Below, one piece after another: positions 49,132 through 57,991 of a stretch of 64,000 nt of DNA. The stretch is from contig WVYQ01000023.1 in the NCBI GenBank assembly GCA_011772865.1, forward strand, positions 271,097-335,096, written 5' to 3'. The position numbers and the translations under genes are program-made. The notes beneath the pieces are model-generated. The model was given only the letters and a program-made list of their open reading frames with translations. It did no database searches and was not told the DNA's origin. The stretch comes from Woeseiaceae bacterium (GTDB lineage: Bacteria > Pseudomonadota > Gammaproteobacteria > Steroidobacterales > Woeseiaceae). Each line of letters begins with the position of its first letter. The stretch's first letter is position 1.

Positions 49132-50949
49132 TTGAGCGAAAAACGTGCAGCAATAAGCGGCAATACGCAGGCGCAGCAACTCAAAGACCTGATTGCCCGC
49201 GGCAAGGAACAGGGTTATTTGACGTATGCGGAAGTCAATGACCACCTGCCCAATGACATTGTCGATCCCGAGCAGATCGAAGACATCGTCAACATGATCA
49301 ACGATATGGGCATTACGGTGTACGAAAAGGCGCCGGATGCCGAAGAGATCCTGTTGTCGGATGCCGCCGTATCGAACGATGACGACGTCGCCGAGGAGGC
49401 GGAGGCCGCGCTCGCCAGTGTGGATGCCGAATTCGGCCGGACGACTGACCCGGTACGTATGTACATGCGTGAAATGGGTACCGTCGAGCTTTTGACACGC
49501 CAGGGCGAGATCGAGATCGCCAAGCGCATCGAGGACGGACTCAACCAGGTCAAGTATCACATGGCCCATTTTCCGCCAACCATCGAGCAGCTGCTCGTCG
49601 TCGCGGATTCGGTTCATGCTGGTGACACTCGCATGCAGGATTTCGTAGTCGGCTTTATCGATCCGAACGAGCCCGAGGAGATTAAGCCGCCCGCGCCGAA
49701 AGGCGACGATGATGAGGAAGAGGTTGTCGATACCGGGCCCGATCCCGCCGAGGTCGCAGACCGTGTCAAAGTCATTCGTCGGCTGCACAAACGCTCGCTG
49801 ACCTACATAGACAAGTACGGCCTCAAGGACAAGAAGACGGTCAAGTTGCAGGCACAAATTGCCGATCAGCTCATGGAGCTGAAGCTTGCACCCAAACTTT
49901 TCGATCTGCTCGTCAAGAACCTGCGCGGCGTGGTCGCGATCATCCGCAGCCAGGAACGTCTGATAATGCAGATATGCGTTCGCGACGCCGGCATGCCGCG
50001 CAAGGACTTCCTGTCGAGTTTTCCGAAGAGCGAAACGGATCTCGCGTGGATCGACAAGCACATTCGCGCCAAGCGCAAGCACTCGTCGACGCTCGGCAAG
50101 CTCAAGGACGATGTATTGCGCGCACAGCGTAAACTGATCGGCGTCGAGGAAGACACGCGCCTGAAGATTGCCGAAATCAAGGAAATCAATCGCCAGATGT
50201 CGATAGGCGAGGCAAAAGCCCGCCGCGCAAAGAAAGAGATGGTGGAGGCCAACCTGCGCCTCGTAATCTCGATTGCGAAGAAATACACGAACCGCGGCCT
50301 GCAGTTCCTCGACCTGATCCAGGAAGGCAATATCGGCCTGATGAAAGCCGTCGACAAGTTCGAATATCGTCGCGGGTACAAGTTTTCGACCTATGCCACA
50401 TGGTGGATCCGGCAGGCGATTACGCGCTCGATTGCCGATCAGGCGCGGACGATCCGTATCCCCGTGCACATGATCGAAACGATCAACAAGCTGAACCGCA
50501 TTTCGCGGCAGATGCTGCAGGAGATGGGCCGTGAGCCTTTGCCTGACGAGCTCGCAGAGCGCATGGAAATGCCGGAGGACAAGGTCCGCAAGGTACTCAA
50601 GATTGCGAAGGAGCCGATTTCGATGGAGACGCCTATTGGCGACGACGAGGACTCGCACCTTGGCGACTTCATCGAGGACCAGACCGTGCACTCGCCCGTC
50701 GATTCCGCCACGTCGCAAGGGCTCAGGGAGACCACGCACAACGTTCTTGCCGGCCTGACGCCTCGCGAAGCCAAGGTGCTGCGCATGCGTTTCGGCATTG
50801 ACATGAATACCGATCACACGCTCGAAGAAGTGGGCAAGCAGTTCGACGTGACGCGCGAGCGCATCCGCCAGATCGAAGCGAAAGCCCTTCGAAAACTGCG
50901 GCACCCGACGCGTTCGGACCAGTTACGCAGCTTCCTGCTGGAAGACTAA
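49132..50949 (+). CDS. rpoD: Primary sigma factor sigma-70
   Basis: Directs RNA polymerase to housekeeping promoters. The likely start is TTG 49132, with GGAGG 10 nt upstream; the frame is open back to TTG 49102. The product is about 605 residues. Region 1.1 ([24 protein letters not shown]), the conserved [29 protein letters not shown] of region 1.2, an acidic non-conserved insert ([12 protein letters not shown]), region 2 ([57 protein letters not shown] in pieces), regions 3 and 4 ([20 protein letters not shown]) are all visible. Confidence 0.96.
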   Translation: MSEKRAAISGNTQAQQLKDLIARGKEQGYLTYAEVNDHLPNDIVDPEQIEDIVNMINDMGITVYEKAPDAEEILLSDAAVSNDDDVAEEAEAALASVDAEFGRTTDPVRMYMREMGTVELLTRQGEIEIAKRIEDGLNQVKYHMAHFPPTIEQLLVVADSVHAGDTRMQDFVVGFIDPNEPEEIKPPAPKGDDDEEEVVDTGPDPAEVADRVKVIRRLHKRSLTYIDKYGLKDKKTVKLQAQIADQLMELKLAPKLFDLLVKNLRGVVAIIRSQERLIMQICVRDAGMPRKDFLSSFPKSETDLAWIDKHIRAKRKHSSTLGKLKDDVLRAQRKLIGVEEDTRLKIAEIKEINRQMSIGEAKARRAKKEMVEANLRLVISIAKKYTNRGLQFLDLIQEGNIGLMKAVDKFEYRRGYKFSTYATWWIRQAITRSIADQARTIRIPVHMIETINKLNRISRQMLQEMGREPLPDELAERMEMPEDKVRKVLKIAKEPISMETPIGDDEDSHLGDFIEDQTVHSPVDSATSQGLRETTHNVLAGLTPREAKVLRMRFGIDMNTDHTLEEVGKQFDVTRERIRQIEAKALRKLRHPTRSDQLRSFLLED

Positions 50950-50955
50950 AGAAAA

Positions 50956-50979
50956 GGCCGGGTTTCCCCGGCCTTTTTT
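50956..50979. terminator. Bidirectional terminator between rpoD and the GGDEF-EAL gene
   Basis: GGCCGGG and CCCGGCC form a stem around a short loop, with AAAA before and TTTTTT after. It can terminate both convergent transcripts. The T tract overlaps the stop codon of the minus-strand gene. Confidence 0.92.
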
Positions 50980-53842
50980 AGTTGCGGAAATCTAATGGAC
51001 GAACCACTTCCAGCGCTTTGCGTCGTTGGGTATGGAAGTCTTCCTTTTCGATGAAAGCAAGGAACTCGCTTCTACGCAGTGGCTTGGCGTAGTAATAGCC
51101 CTGGGCAAAATCGCAATCGTTTTCCCGCAGGAATTCGAACTGCTCGATACTCTCCACACCCTCGGCGATTGCCGTCTTGCCCATCTCATGGGCCATCCTG
51201 ATGATCGTCCGGCAGATGTTGTCGGACGGATCTCCTGCACCAATGCGATCGACAAAAGTCTTGTCGATCTTGATGACGTCGAACGGCATCTGCTGCAGGT
51301 AGCTCAGTGACGAATAGCCCGTGCCGAAGTCGTCAATAGCGACGCGGACGCCGCGATCCCGCAGCTCTCGAAGAATATCGATCGCCGTATCACGATTCTG
51401 GGCAACGGTCGTTTCGGTCACCTCGAGCTGCAGATATGCCGGGTTGATATCGAATCGCTGCAGCGGTTCCAGCACATCCGATACGAAGCGACCTTCCCGG
51501 AGCTGGCGCGTGGACACGTTGATTGATACGGGCCCCGGGTGCAATCCCTTTTCGAGTATCCGCTTGAGGTCGCGGCAGGTTTGCTCGATCACCCAGCGGC
51601 CAATGTCGACGATCAGGTCAGAGTCTTCGGCAAGTGGCACGAACTCGGCAGGCGAGATGAATCCCTCTACGGAGTGGTCCCAACGCAGTAGAGCTTCCGC
51701 GCCATTGATCACGCCAGTCGAAATATCCATCTGCGGCTGGTAATAGACCTCGAGATCGCCGTTCGAGTAAGCGCTGCGCAGGTCACGCTCGAGACCGATT
51801 TTGCGCCGGCTCTCTGCATTCAGCTTGACGCTGAAAAACTCGAAGCGAGCACGACCGGAATCCTTGGCACGGTACATCGCCGCATCCGCATTCTTGAGCA
51901 ATGTTTCCACGCTGTCACCGTCGTCGGGGAACATGACAATGCCAATGCTGCCACTCACGAAATGATCGTCGCCACGCACCGAAAATGATTCGCTTATCCT
52001 GTCGAGCAGGCGTGTCGCGGTCATACGCACGTGAGCCTCGCCGTCGATGTGCGGCATGACGACGACAAATTCGTCACCACCGAGCCTCGATACCGTGTCG
52101 CTATCACGAACCTCGTTGGTAATCCGTTCGGCGGCTTGTGTCAGTACGACATCGCCGACCGAGTGACCGTGCACATCGTTGATCTCCTTGAAGCGGTCGA
52201 GATCGATATACAGGATCGCACCTGTCGTGCCATCGCGGCGGGCTTGAACGATCTGCTGCTCCAGCCTGTCTTTGAGGAGCTGCCGGTTCGGCAGGCCCGT
52301 AAGCTCATCGTAGTGCGCCTGTCGGTAAAGAGCCTCTTCCCGCTCGGCGCTCGCCAACGCGACGGCAAAGCGTCCGGCCAGGTCGACGCATCGGCTCATG
52401 TTGTACTGCTCCATGTTGAACAGGCCCGCCGTGCCCAGCAACAGCATGCCCTTCAACTCGTCTTCGAGCACAACGGGAATCAGCACGACGTTACTGACGT
52501 TGTAGCTCAGGAACCGCGCCTTGTAGGGTGCAACAGATGCCTGGACGTCCTCGACAGAAACCTGGCGCGGCTGGCACCAATTGTGTCCAAGCTCCATCGG
52601 TAACGAGATGCGTTCGTGTACGAGCTCATCATTGTAGAGAGAGATCATCTTCGCCCAGTGTGGCGTGTCGTTGTCGCGGGCGATAACACCGGCCGCCTTA
52701 CAGCCGGTCAGATTGATCAGGTGCCTGACCACGCTTTCGGAGACTTCCTCGAATCCCGCGCCGGAAAGAATTAGCCGGTCAATACTCGACATGGCCTCGA
52801 GCGTGGAAATCTGGCGACTCAGTCTCGACGCCATCTTGTTGAACGCTTCACCGAGCCACTCGAATTCGTCCTCCGACCGAATACGTACGCGGGACAGCAG
52901 GTTGCCGGAGGCGAGCTGGCGGGCCGCGATCGTCAACGTCTGCAGTGGTCGCAAGCTGCGGCCGATCATGTTGAAACTCAACAGACCAATCAGCAGCACC
53001 ACAAGGCCCAGTGCCGGGACGAATACGCGGCTGAAGTCCGCCCGGGAGCGCAACGCGTAAGATGCTGGCTGACTCGCGACGATATCAATCGCCGGGGCGT
53101 TAAAATTACCCGCGAGAAAAAGCTGCCATAAAGATGCCAGCTGGGCGTTACCATCCAGCTCCCACTCGAGAGGGGATGCGCGCAGGCGGCCCTGGTTCTC
53201 AACGAGCCGCCCGTGGACGCCGCTGGCCATCGAGCCTGAGCAGTACAGCGAATCGCCTCCGATAGCAAATGCACAAATAGCGGTCGAATACGGCAACTCG
53301 TCGACGTGTCCCCAAAGGTAGGTCGGATCAGGTTTCACCACGATCGCGATCGGTCCGTTCCCGCCCGTGCCCAAATTGCGAAGGAAGACCAGGCTTTGGT
53401 TGGTCGGGCCAATGCTCGTTACCAGTGATGGCCAGGGCGTGTTTTGGGGTATTGTCGCAAGGTCGGCCAACGGAACAATCGAGGCGCTGTTTCCGTGCAG
53501 CAACACGGGCTTGGCGCCATCACTGATAACCCAGGCCGCTTGTACCTGCCGTGTCAGGTAATCGTTGCTGGCCAGCGCTGCCTTGCCCTCCTCTACATAG
53601 ACGAGCGCAATCTGGTCAGCAGCGTCAGAAACATGCTGCAAGCGCGCGAGAAGCTCGAGACCGTAATCCTTGGCTTGCTCACGCAGGTCGCGACTGACGT
53701 CCGCTTCGAGGCCGCGACCAAACTCGTAAAATGCCAGCGCCGCCGTAAAGGCGACGGGCAATACGCCGGCCAGGAAGAAGAAGCCGAGAATGCGGCGGCC
53801 GACGCCCCGCTTCAGGGTGACCGGAAAGCTCGGGAGATGCAT
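50978..53842 (-). CDS. Membrane HAMP-GAF-GGDEF-EAL protein (c-di-GMP turnover)
   Basis: The 954-residue protein has two membrane spans (about 14-37 and 275-297) bracketing a periplasmic sensor region, then a HAMP linker (RSLRPLQTL..EDEFEWLGEAFNKM), a GAF-like domain (about 350-500), a GGDEF domain (RLGGDEFVVVMPH intact) and a canonical EAL domain: GAEALLRW, INVSTRQL, EVTET, AIDDFGTGYSSLSYL, IKIDKTFV, AEGVES. Both catalytic halves look active. The start ATG at 53842 overlaps the stop of the pseudopilin gene by 4 nt (ATGA), so the two are co-translated, suggesting control of a pilus-like or secretion function. Confidence 0.92.
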   Translation of the reverse strand: MHLPSFPVTLKRGVGRRILGFFFLAGVLPVAFTAALAFYEFGRGLEADVSRDLREQAKDYGLELLARLQHVSDAADQIALVYVEEGKAALASNDYLTRQVQAAWVISDGAKPVLLHGNSASIVPLADLATIPQNTPWPSLVTSIGPTNQSLVFLRNLGTGGNGPIAIVVKPDPTYLWGHVDELPYSTAICAFAIGGDSLYCSGSMASGVHGRLVENQGRLRASPLEWELDGNAQLASLWQLFLAGNFNAPAIDIVASQPASYALRSRADFSRVFVPALGLVVLLIGLLSFNMIGRSLRPLQTLTIAARQLASGNLLSRVRIRSEDEFEWLGEAFNKMASRLSRQISTLEAMSSIDRLILSGAGFEEVSESVVRHLINLTGCKAAGVIARDNDTPHWAKMISLYNDELVHERISLPMELGHNWCQPRQVSVEDVQASVAPYKARFLSYNVSNVVLIPVVLEDELKGMLLLGTAGLFNMEQYNMSRCVDLAGRFAVALASAEREEALYRQAHYDELTGLPNRQLLKDRLEQQIVQARRDGTTGAILYIDLDRFKEINDVHGHSVGDVVLTQAAERITNEVRDSDTVSRLGGDEFVVVMPHIDGEAHVRMTATRLLDRISESFSVRGDDHFVSGSIGIVMFPDDGDSVETLLKNADAAMYRAKDSGRARFEFFSVKLNAESRRKIGLERDLRSAYSNGDLEVYYQPQMDISTGVINGAEALLRWDHSVEGFISPAEFVPLAEDSDLIVDIGRWVIEQTCRDLKRILEKGLHPGPVSINVSTRQLREGRFVSDVLEPLQRFDINPAYLQLEVTETTVAQNRDTAIDILRELRDRGVRVAIDDFGTGYSSLSYLQQMPFDVIKIDKTFVDRIGAGDPSDNICRTIIRMAHEMGKTAIAEGVESIEQFEFLRENDCDFAQGYYYAKPLRRSEFLAFIEKEDFHTQRRKALEVVRPLDFRN

Positions 53843-54309
53843 CAGTAGTCCTCCCCGAGGCCGATAAAGGCGCCGTTGTTGGCTCGGACAATGTCATCAC
53901 GGCTTGCCGCGGCATTGAGCGGCCCTGACGAATCTCCGTCCTCTCCGAAGCTGTACAGGTCGTAGTCCGTATTCAGCGGGTTCAGATTCTTGTCCTTACG
54001 AAAATCACCGAATCCTGATCCTGCTGCAGCGATGTTCGTATAGGCGTAGGGCCTGCCCCACGGGTCGACAGGAACCGCAACGTCGAGATCAGTCAGGTTG
54101 GCGGGCAATGCATTGTTGTTGCGCAGCTGGTACTTGCCAATTTCCACCGAAATCCAGCCGATATCGCCGATCGACTTCGACACTTTGGCCCGGTCGACAA
54201 ATATGTCATAAGCTGGAACGGCAACCGAAACGAGCAAGGTGGCAATCACGAGCACGATCAATACCTCGAGGAGACCAAAACCTGCATTCCGTTGAGGGTA
54301 TTGCTTCAT
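53842..54309 (-). CDS. Type II secretion/type IV pilus pseudopilin (GspG-like)
   Basis: A 155-residue prepilin with a short basic leader, the cleavage site NAGFGLLEVLIVLVIATLL (Gly before the Phe-x-x-x-Glu motif is replaced by a G-F-G-L-L-E context, with Glu at mature position 5) and the hydrophobic helix. The following region DPWGRPYAYT is characteristic of GspG major pseudopilins, and the C-terminus is rich in Asp/Asn, consistent with the calcium site. No other secretion gene is nearby, so it is an orphan. Its stop overlaps the ATG of the downstream c-di-GMP gene. Confidence 0.85.
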   Translation of the reverse strand: MKQYPQRNAGFGLLEVLIVLVIATLLVSVAVPAYDIFVDRAKVSKSIGDIGWISVEIGKYQLRNNNALPANLTDLDVAVPVDPWGRPYAYTNIAAAGSGFGDFRKDKNLNPLNTDYDLYSFGEDGDSSGPLNAAASRDDIVRANNGAFIGLGEDY

Positions 54310-54516
54310 GCATTTGGTCGAAAACGCCCATCCGTGAGCGAATTAGCCTGGTCAGAGTGCCGAGGTCAAACTATAAGCCATTGATTTTCAGAAAGCGGTG
54401 ATAGGCATCACGGTGAAAAATGTGACGCTGAGCGGCTGGAAAACACTCAGGATTTTCGACGCCGAACACTGGGCTCGGCACCTCCGATTTCTGTTAGAAT
54501 TCGCTCCCCCACGTGT

Positions 54517-54826
54517 GGGCCTGTAGCTCAGTTGGTTAGAGCAGGGGACTCATCAGAATGGTGCGATTTCGCCGAAAGGCGCAGTTTGAACGGGATGAAT
54601 TCAGGGAACCCTTAGCAGTGCGGCTGTTGGCAACCCTGAGCCAAGCCGGCGGTACACTGCCGGAAGGTGCAGAGACTACCTGAGAACTTCAGCGTTCTTA
54701 ATAACAGGCAAGAGCGTCCCGCCCCTAGCAATTCGGTTGAGGGTGATGAGATAGTCCGCTCCGCTCAGAAATGAGTGGGTTGAGTGAATCCCTTGGTCCC
54801 AGGTTCGAGTCCTGGCGGGCCCACCA
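54517..54826 (+). tRNA. tRNA with CAU anticodon, probably tRNA-Ile2, split by a group I intron
   Basis: The 5' exon is 54517-54553 and the 3' exon 54787-54826. Joined, they make a 77-nt tRNA including encoded CCA. The acceptor stem GGGCCTG pairs with CGGGCCC, with one G-U pair. The anticodon stem GGGGA pairs with TCCCT around loop CTCATAA, and the T arm is CCAGG-TTCGAGT-CCTGG. The anticodon is CAU at 54551-54553. The anticodon-stem context and GCTTGG-like variable region resemble the bacterial lysidine-dependent tRNA-Ile2 more than elongator tRNA-Met, but this is not certain. The intron lies between positions 36 and 37. A 23-bp GTCCGC-type hairpin repeat follows 12 nt downstream and could serve as its terminator. 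Confidence 0.92.
54554..54786 (+). ncRNA. Group I intron (IC3-like, 233 nt) in the tRNA anticodon loop
   Basis: The 5' exon ends in U and the intron ends in G, as group I splicing requires. The guide GTG (54561-54563) can pair with exon CAU as P1 with a U-G pair at the splice site. P2 has a GAAA tetraloop (CGCC/GGCG, 54570-54581). P3 is GAACG (54588-54592) with CGTTC (54693-54697); P4 is CAGGG (54602-54606) with CCCTG (54634-54638); P6 is CCGGC (54646-54650) with GCCGG (54659-54663); P7 is GACTA (54674-54678) with TAGTC (54752-54756). P8 and P9 (54762-54777) follow. The core segments GGCAAC, GAGCCAAGC and AGAGACTA are near-identical to the Azoarcus tRNA-Ile intron as I remember it. There is no ORF, so no homing endonuclease. 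Confidence 0.93.
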
Positions 54827-54837
54827 TCTTTTTCAGC

Positions 54838-54860
54838 GTCCGCTCATGCCGAAAGCGGAC
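54838..54860. repeat. Short (23-bp) GTCCGC/GCGGAC hairpin repeat
   Basis: GTCCGC at the left and GCGGAC at the right enclose an 11-nt spacer including an AA before the right arm. It has the same ends as the 71-bp repeats further right, lacking their interior. It lies 12 nt after the tRNA CCA end. Confidence 0.7.
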
Positions 54861-55035
54861 GTTGCAAAAGTCATCATTCCCCGAATCCGAATGTCCGCAA
54901 ACGGCCATAAGGAGATGCCAGTGAGTGCAAGGATTAGGTACTTATGCGAATTGACCGCTCGAGTCTCATACATGAGAGGATGCTACCCACTAGCGCAGAG
55001 CGAATTAACGGCAGTACGAGACGAGGGCGCGGATC

Positions 55036-57135
55036 ATGATTCGCAGGTCCCTGCCGCGGAGGCCAAAGAAAGTGACAAGACGAGTTTTAATACTGGCGGC
55101 CTTGCCCCTGACTTTTTCGGCTATTGCCGACGAAGGCATGTGGACGTTCGACAACTTCCCGACTGAAGCCGTTGCCGAAAAATACGGCGTCGACGTCGGC
55201 GACGATTGGCTGACAAGGGCGCAACTTGCGACTACGCGTCTCGAGAATGGTTGCACGGGGTCATTCGCATCCCCCGACGGACTCGTGCTGACCAACAACC
55301 ATTGCACGTGGAGCTGCATTCGCAATCTGAGCACAGACGAGCGCAATCTGTCGGACGAGGGCTTTATGGCCCGCACGCGGGACGAGGAGCTACAGTGCCC
55401 CGGACAGCAGGTTTCGGTTTTGGTCGACTTCGAGGAGGTCAGTGACAAGATCACATCGGCCACGGCGGGAATGGACGAGGTCGAGGCGAATGAGGCACGC
55501 AAGGCTGAACTTACCCGGCTGGAGTCGGCCTGCGAAGCGGCGTCCGATGGTGCGCGCAGCTGCGAGGCCGTCACGCTCTACAATGGTGGCCAGTACTTCA
55601 TCTACGAGTACAAGCGTTACGATGACGTGCGCCTCGTATTTGCTCCCGAACTTGATATTGCCGCGTTCGGCGGCGACCCGGACAACTTCAACTTCCCGCG
55701 TTGGTGCCTCGACATGACTTTCCTGCGAGCCTACGAGGACGGCAAGCCGGCACAATCGCCAAACTACCTGCGTTGGCGCGCCGGGGGACCCGAAGCTGGC
55801 GAGCCGGTCTTCATAACCGGGCATCCTGGCTCGACGGACCGTGCGCTTACGGTCGCGCAGCTCAAGTTTCAACGCGACGTCGTGTTGCCGCTGTGGTTGT
55901 TGAGATATTCGGAGTTGCGCGGCCGCATGATGGCCTGGCAATACACCAGCGACGAGGCGGCGCGTACCGTCCAACAGCGCATCCTCAATTTAGAGAATGC
56001 GATCAAGGTCCGCCGCAATGAGCTAAAAGCGTTGCAGACTGACCGCATGATTGAACGCAAGGCGCTGCAGGAACGATCGTTCCGGGAAGCCGTTGCCGCT
56101 GACCCCGATCTGGAAGCCGCGTACGGCGAAGCCTGGGATCTGATCGACCGATCTTTGGAAAGTCATCGTAACTTCTACGAAGAGCACCTGTTCATCGAGA
56201 ACTCAGCCGGCCTGGCTGGAGAGCTTTATGCTTACGCGAGGACAATCGTGCGTGGCACGGCGGAGCGCGAAAAGCCGAATAGTGAGCGCATTCGCGCATA
56301 CACGGACGCAGCGTTGCCGGGGCTCGAGCAGGGTTTGTTCGCGGCACGCCCGATCAACAAGGAGTTCGAGAAGCTGCAGCTCACGTTTTCGCTCGAGAAG
56401 ATGCGGGAATGGCTTGGGCCAGACAGCCGGTGGGTGCACACGATCCTGGGCAACGAGGCGCCGGACGTGCTCGCCTCGAGCCTGGTGTCGGGAACAAGAC
56501 TTGACGATCCGGAATTTCGCAGACAACTCTGGGAGGACGGGGTCGCCGCGGTTGCAGCAAGTGATGATCCGTTGATCAGGCTCGCAGCAGACATCGACCC
56601 TGGTGCACGCGCATTACGTACGCGCTACGAGGATGAGGTCGAGGCACCACGAATTCGCGGAGAGGAGATGATCGCCGACGCTCGTTTCCAGCTGTATGGG
56701 ACTGATACGTATCCCGATGCTACGTTCACGCTGCGCGTGACCTACGGCGCTGTTGAGGGCTGGCAAGAGCACGGTAAGATGATCGAGCCCTTCACTCGCA
56801 CGTCGCGATTGTTCGAGCGCGCCACCGGGCAAAGGCCGTTCATGGTGCCCACGTCTTGGTCGATGGTTCGGGAGGATCTCGACCCCGATACGCCCTTCAA
56901 CTTTGTCGCAACTACGGATATCACCGGTGGCAATTCGGGAAGTCCGATTATCGCTGCCGACGGAACGCTCATAGGACTCGCATTCGACGGCAACATTCAC
57001 TCGATTGCAGGTGACTACTGGTTCGACCCAAGTTTGAATCGGACAGTTGGCGTGAATACCGCGATCATGCTCGAGGCCCTGAAGACAGCCTATGGTGCAG
57101 ACCATCTTGTCGACGAGCTGTCATTCGTCGACTAG
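55036..57135 (+). CDS. S46-family dipeptidyl-peptidase (DPP7-type)
   Basis: Exported serine peptidase removing dipeptides from the N-terminus of oligopeptides. The 699-residue precursor has a basic, then hydrophobic signal sequence (RRVLILAALPLTFSAIA). The catalytic His89 lies in LTNNHCTWSC and the nucleophile Ser in TGGNSGSPII; the intervening catalytic Asp is expected in AFGGDPDNFNFPRW. The specificity-deciding segment reads LAFDGN, as in DPP7 (bulky hydrophobic P1), whereas DPP11 has Arg in place of the Gly. S46 enzymes are typical of peptide-using bacteria. It starts the accessory part of the window and has no co-oriented neighbour. Confidence 0.92.
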   Translation: MIRRSLPRRPKKVTRRVLILAALPLTFSAIADEGMWTFDNFPTEAVAEKYGVDVGDDWLTRAQLATTRLENGCTGSFASPDGLVLTNNHCTWSCIRNLSTDERNLSDEGFMARTRDEELQCPGQQVSVLVDFEEVSDKITSATAGMDEVEANEARKAELTRLESACEAASDGARSCEAVTLYNGGQYFIYEYKRYDDVRLVFAPELDIAAFGGDPDNFNFPRWCLDMTFLRAYEDGKPAQSPNYLRWRAGGPEAGEPVFITGHPGSTDRALTVAQLKFQRDVVLPLWLLRYSELRGRMMAWQYTSDEAARTVQQRILNLENAIKVRRNELKALQTDRMIERKALQERSFREAVAADPDLEAAYGEAWDLIDRSLESHRNFYEEHLFIENSAGLAGELYAYARTIVRGTAEREKPNSERIRAYTDAALPGLEQGLFAARPINKEFEKLQLTFSLEKMREWLGPDSRWVHTILGNEAPDVLASSLVSGTRLDDPEFRRQLWEDGVAAVAASDDPLIRLAADIDPGARALRTRYEDEVEAPRIRGEEMIADARFQLYGTDTYPDATFTLRVTYGAVEGWQEHGKMIEPFTRTSRLFERATGQRPFMVPTSWSMVREDLDPDTPFNFVATTDITGGNSGSPIIAADGTLIGLAFDGNIHSIAGDYWFDPSLNRTVGVNTAIMLEALKTAYGADHLVDELSFVD

Positions 57136-57366
57136 CTCCTGCCTTAGTTACGTTTGATGCAGAAGCGTTCCGGAGGCGAGCGTAAACTCTGTGACTGGCC
57201 GCTCTGGGCCATTTTCTGCCGTTCAGCGCGATTCTAGCTCAATGGCCACTTTTGGGGGTGAAGCTGCCATTCGTCCTGACTGAACGACAGCTGACAGCCA
57301 CGAGCGACCTTAGCAACGACGGAATCATGTGGCCTCCACCGGCATGACGGCAGCGCGCCACAGCAG

Positions 57367-57867
57367 TTATTTCCTAACGTGTGCAGGGATTCTTGGTATT
57401 TGTTCGTGATACTCGCTTAGCCGCTCGTGCAGCCACTGATACCACTCCCACGCCTGCGGACTGTCCAATTCCTGGCGCAAATCTTCTACGTATGGAGCCA
57501 GCTTGCGCCATCCTTCATCTACGGGAGTTGAATAGAACTCATCGACCAGTTCGATGGACAGGTCTCCTCGAGATACAAGAATCCCGATGGACTCCATACT
57601 GCCAAAGAGAAACCAAATCAGGTCCTTGTTGGTTTCCGGCAACTTCCTGTACTGATCGATGTCTATGGGCGTCGGCAACTCAAGGACGACCCGAATTGCC
57701 GCCACAAACTCTCTTGTCTGGAAAGAACGCGCCAGAGCCGCGGCAGCCTCTCTTTGCAGTCCTGCCTTGTAGCGGCGAAATTCGAAAAATCCGAAGGTGA
57801 TGCCGAAGATAACGGCAACACCGCCGAAAATTTCTGCCATGTTTGCCAGAAATTGGATATCGTCCAT
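57367..57867 (-). CDS. Small membrane protein of unknown function (DUF4760-like)
   Basis: The start is ATG 57867 (MDDIQFLANMAEIFGG); the longer frame to 57927 runs into a 71-bp repeat and is rejected. The 166-residue protein has one N-terminal membrane span (AEIFGGVAVIFGITFGFFEF) and a soluble helical remainder rich in Trp and Glu. This layout, a single span then a cytoplasmic helical domain, matches DUF4760-type proteins and a similar gene at 59526. No function is assigned. Codon use and GC content appear lower than in the core region. Confidence 0.65.
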   Translation of the reverse strand: MDDIQFLANMAEIFGGVAVIFGITFGFFEFRRYKAGLQREAAAALARSFQTREFVAAIRVVLELPTPIDIDQYRKLPETNKDLIWFLFGSMESIGILVSRGDLSIELVDEFYSTPVDEGWRKLAPYVEDLRQELDSPQAWEWYQWLHERLSEYHEQIPRIPAHVRK

Positions 57868-57880
57868 CGTGCCAATTTGC

Positions 57881-57951
57881 GTCCGCTTCGGGTCAATGCC
57901 GGTCATTGTAGCCGATTCCGGGCGCATGGCCGCTTCCGGCGAAAAGCGGAC
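57881..57951. repeat. 71-bp intergenic repeat, copy A
   Basis: Begins GTCCGCTTCGGGTCAATGCC and ends GAAAAGCGGAC. It lies between the upstream start of the DUF4760-like gene and the stop of the M24 gene. The ends pair (GTCCGCTT/AAGCGGAC), and an inner CGGTCA/TGGCCG stem is possible. Confidence 0.88.
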
Positions 57952-57991
57952 ATTCGTTTTCCGCGGCCGGGCTGAACATCAGGCTGACTGG

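Noticed and set aside
49111..50904. 597-residue minus-strand open frame
   Set aside because: It lies opposite rpoD and lacks any ribosome-binding site or domain; rpoD codon structure explains the open frame.
54771..55166. 131-residue frame across the tRNA 3' exon
   Set aside because: It begins inside the group I intron and runs through the tRNA exon and the 23-bp repeat, so it is not a gene.
57193..57260. Further degenerate 71-bp repeat copy
   Set aside because: GGCCGCTCTGGGCC and TTCTAGCTCAATGG recall the family, but the arms do not pair and alignment is too poor to claim it.
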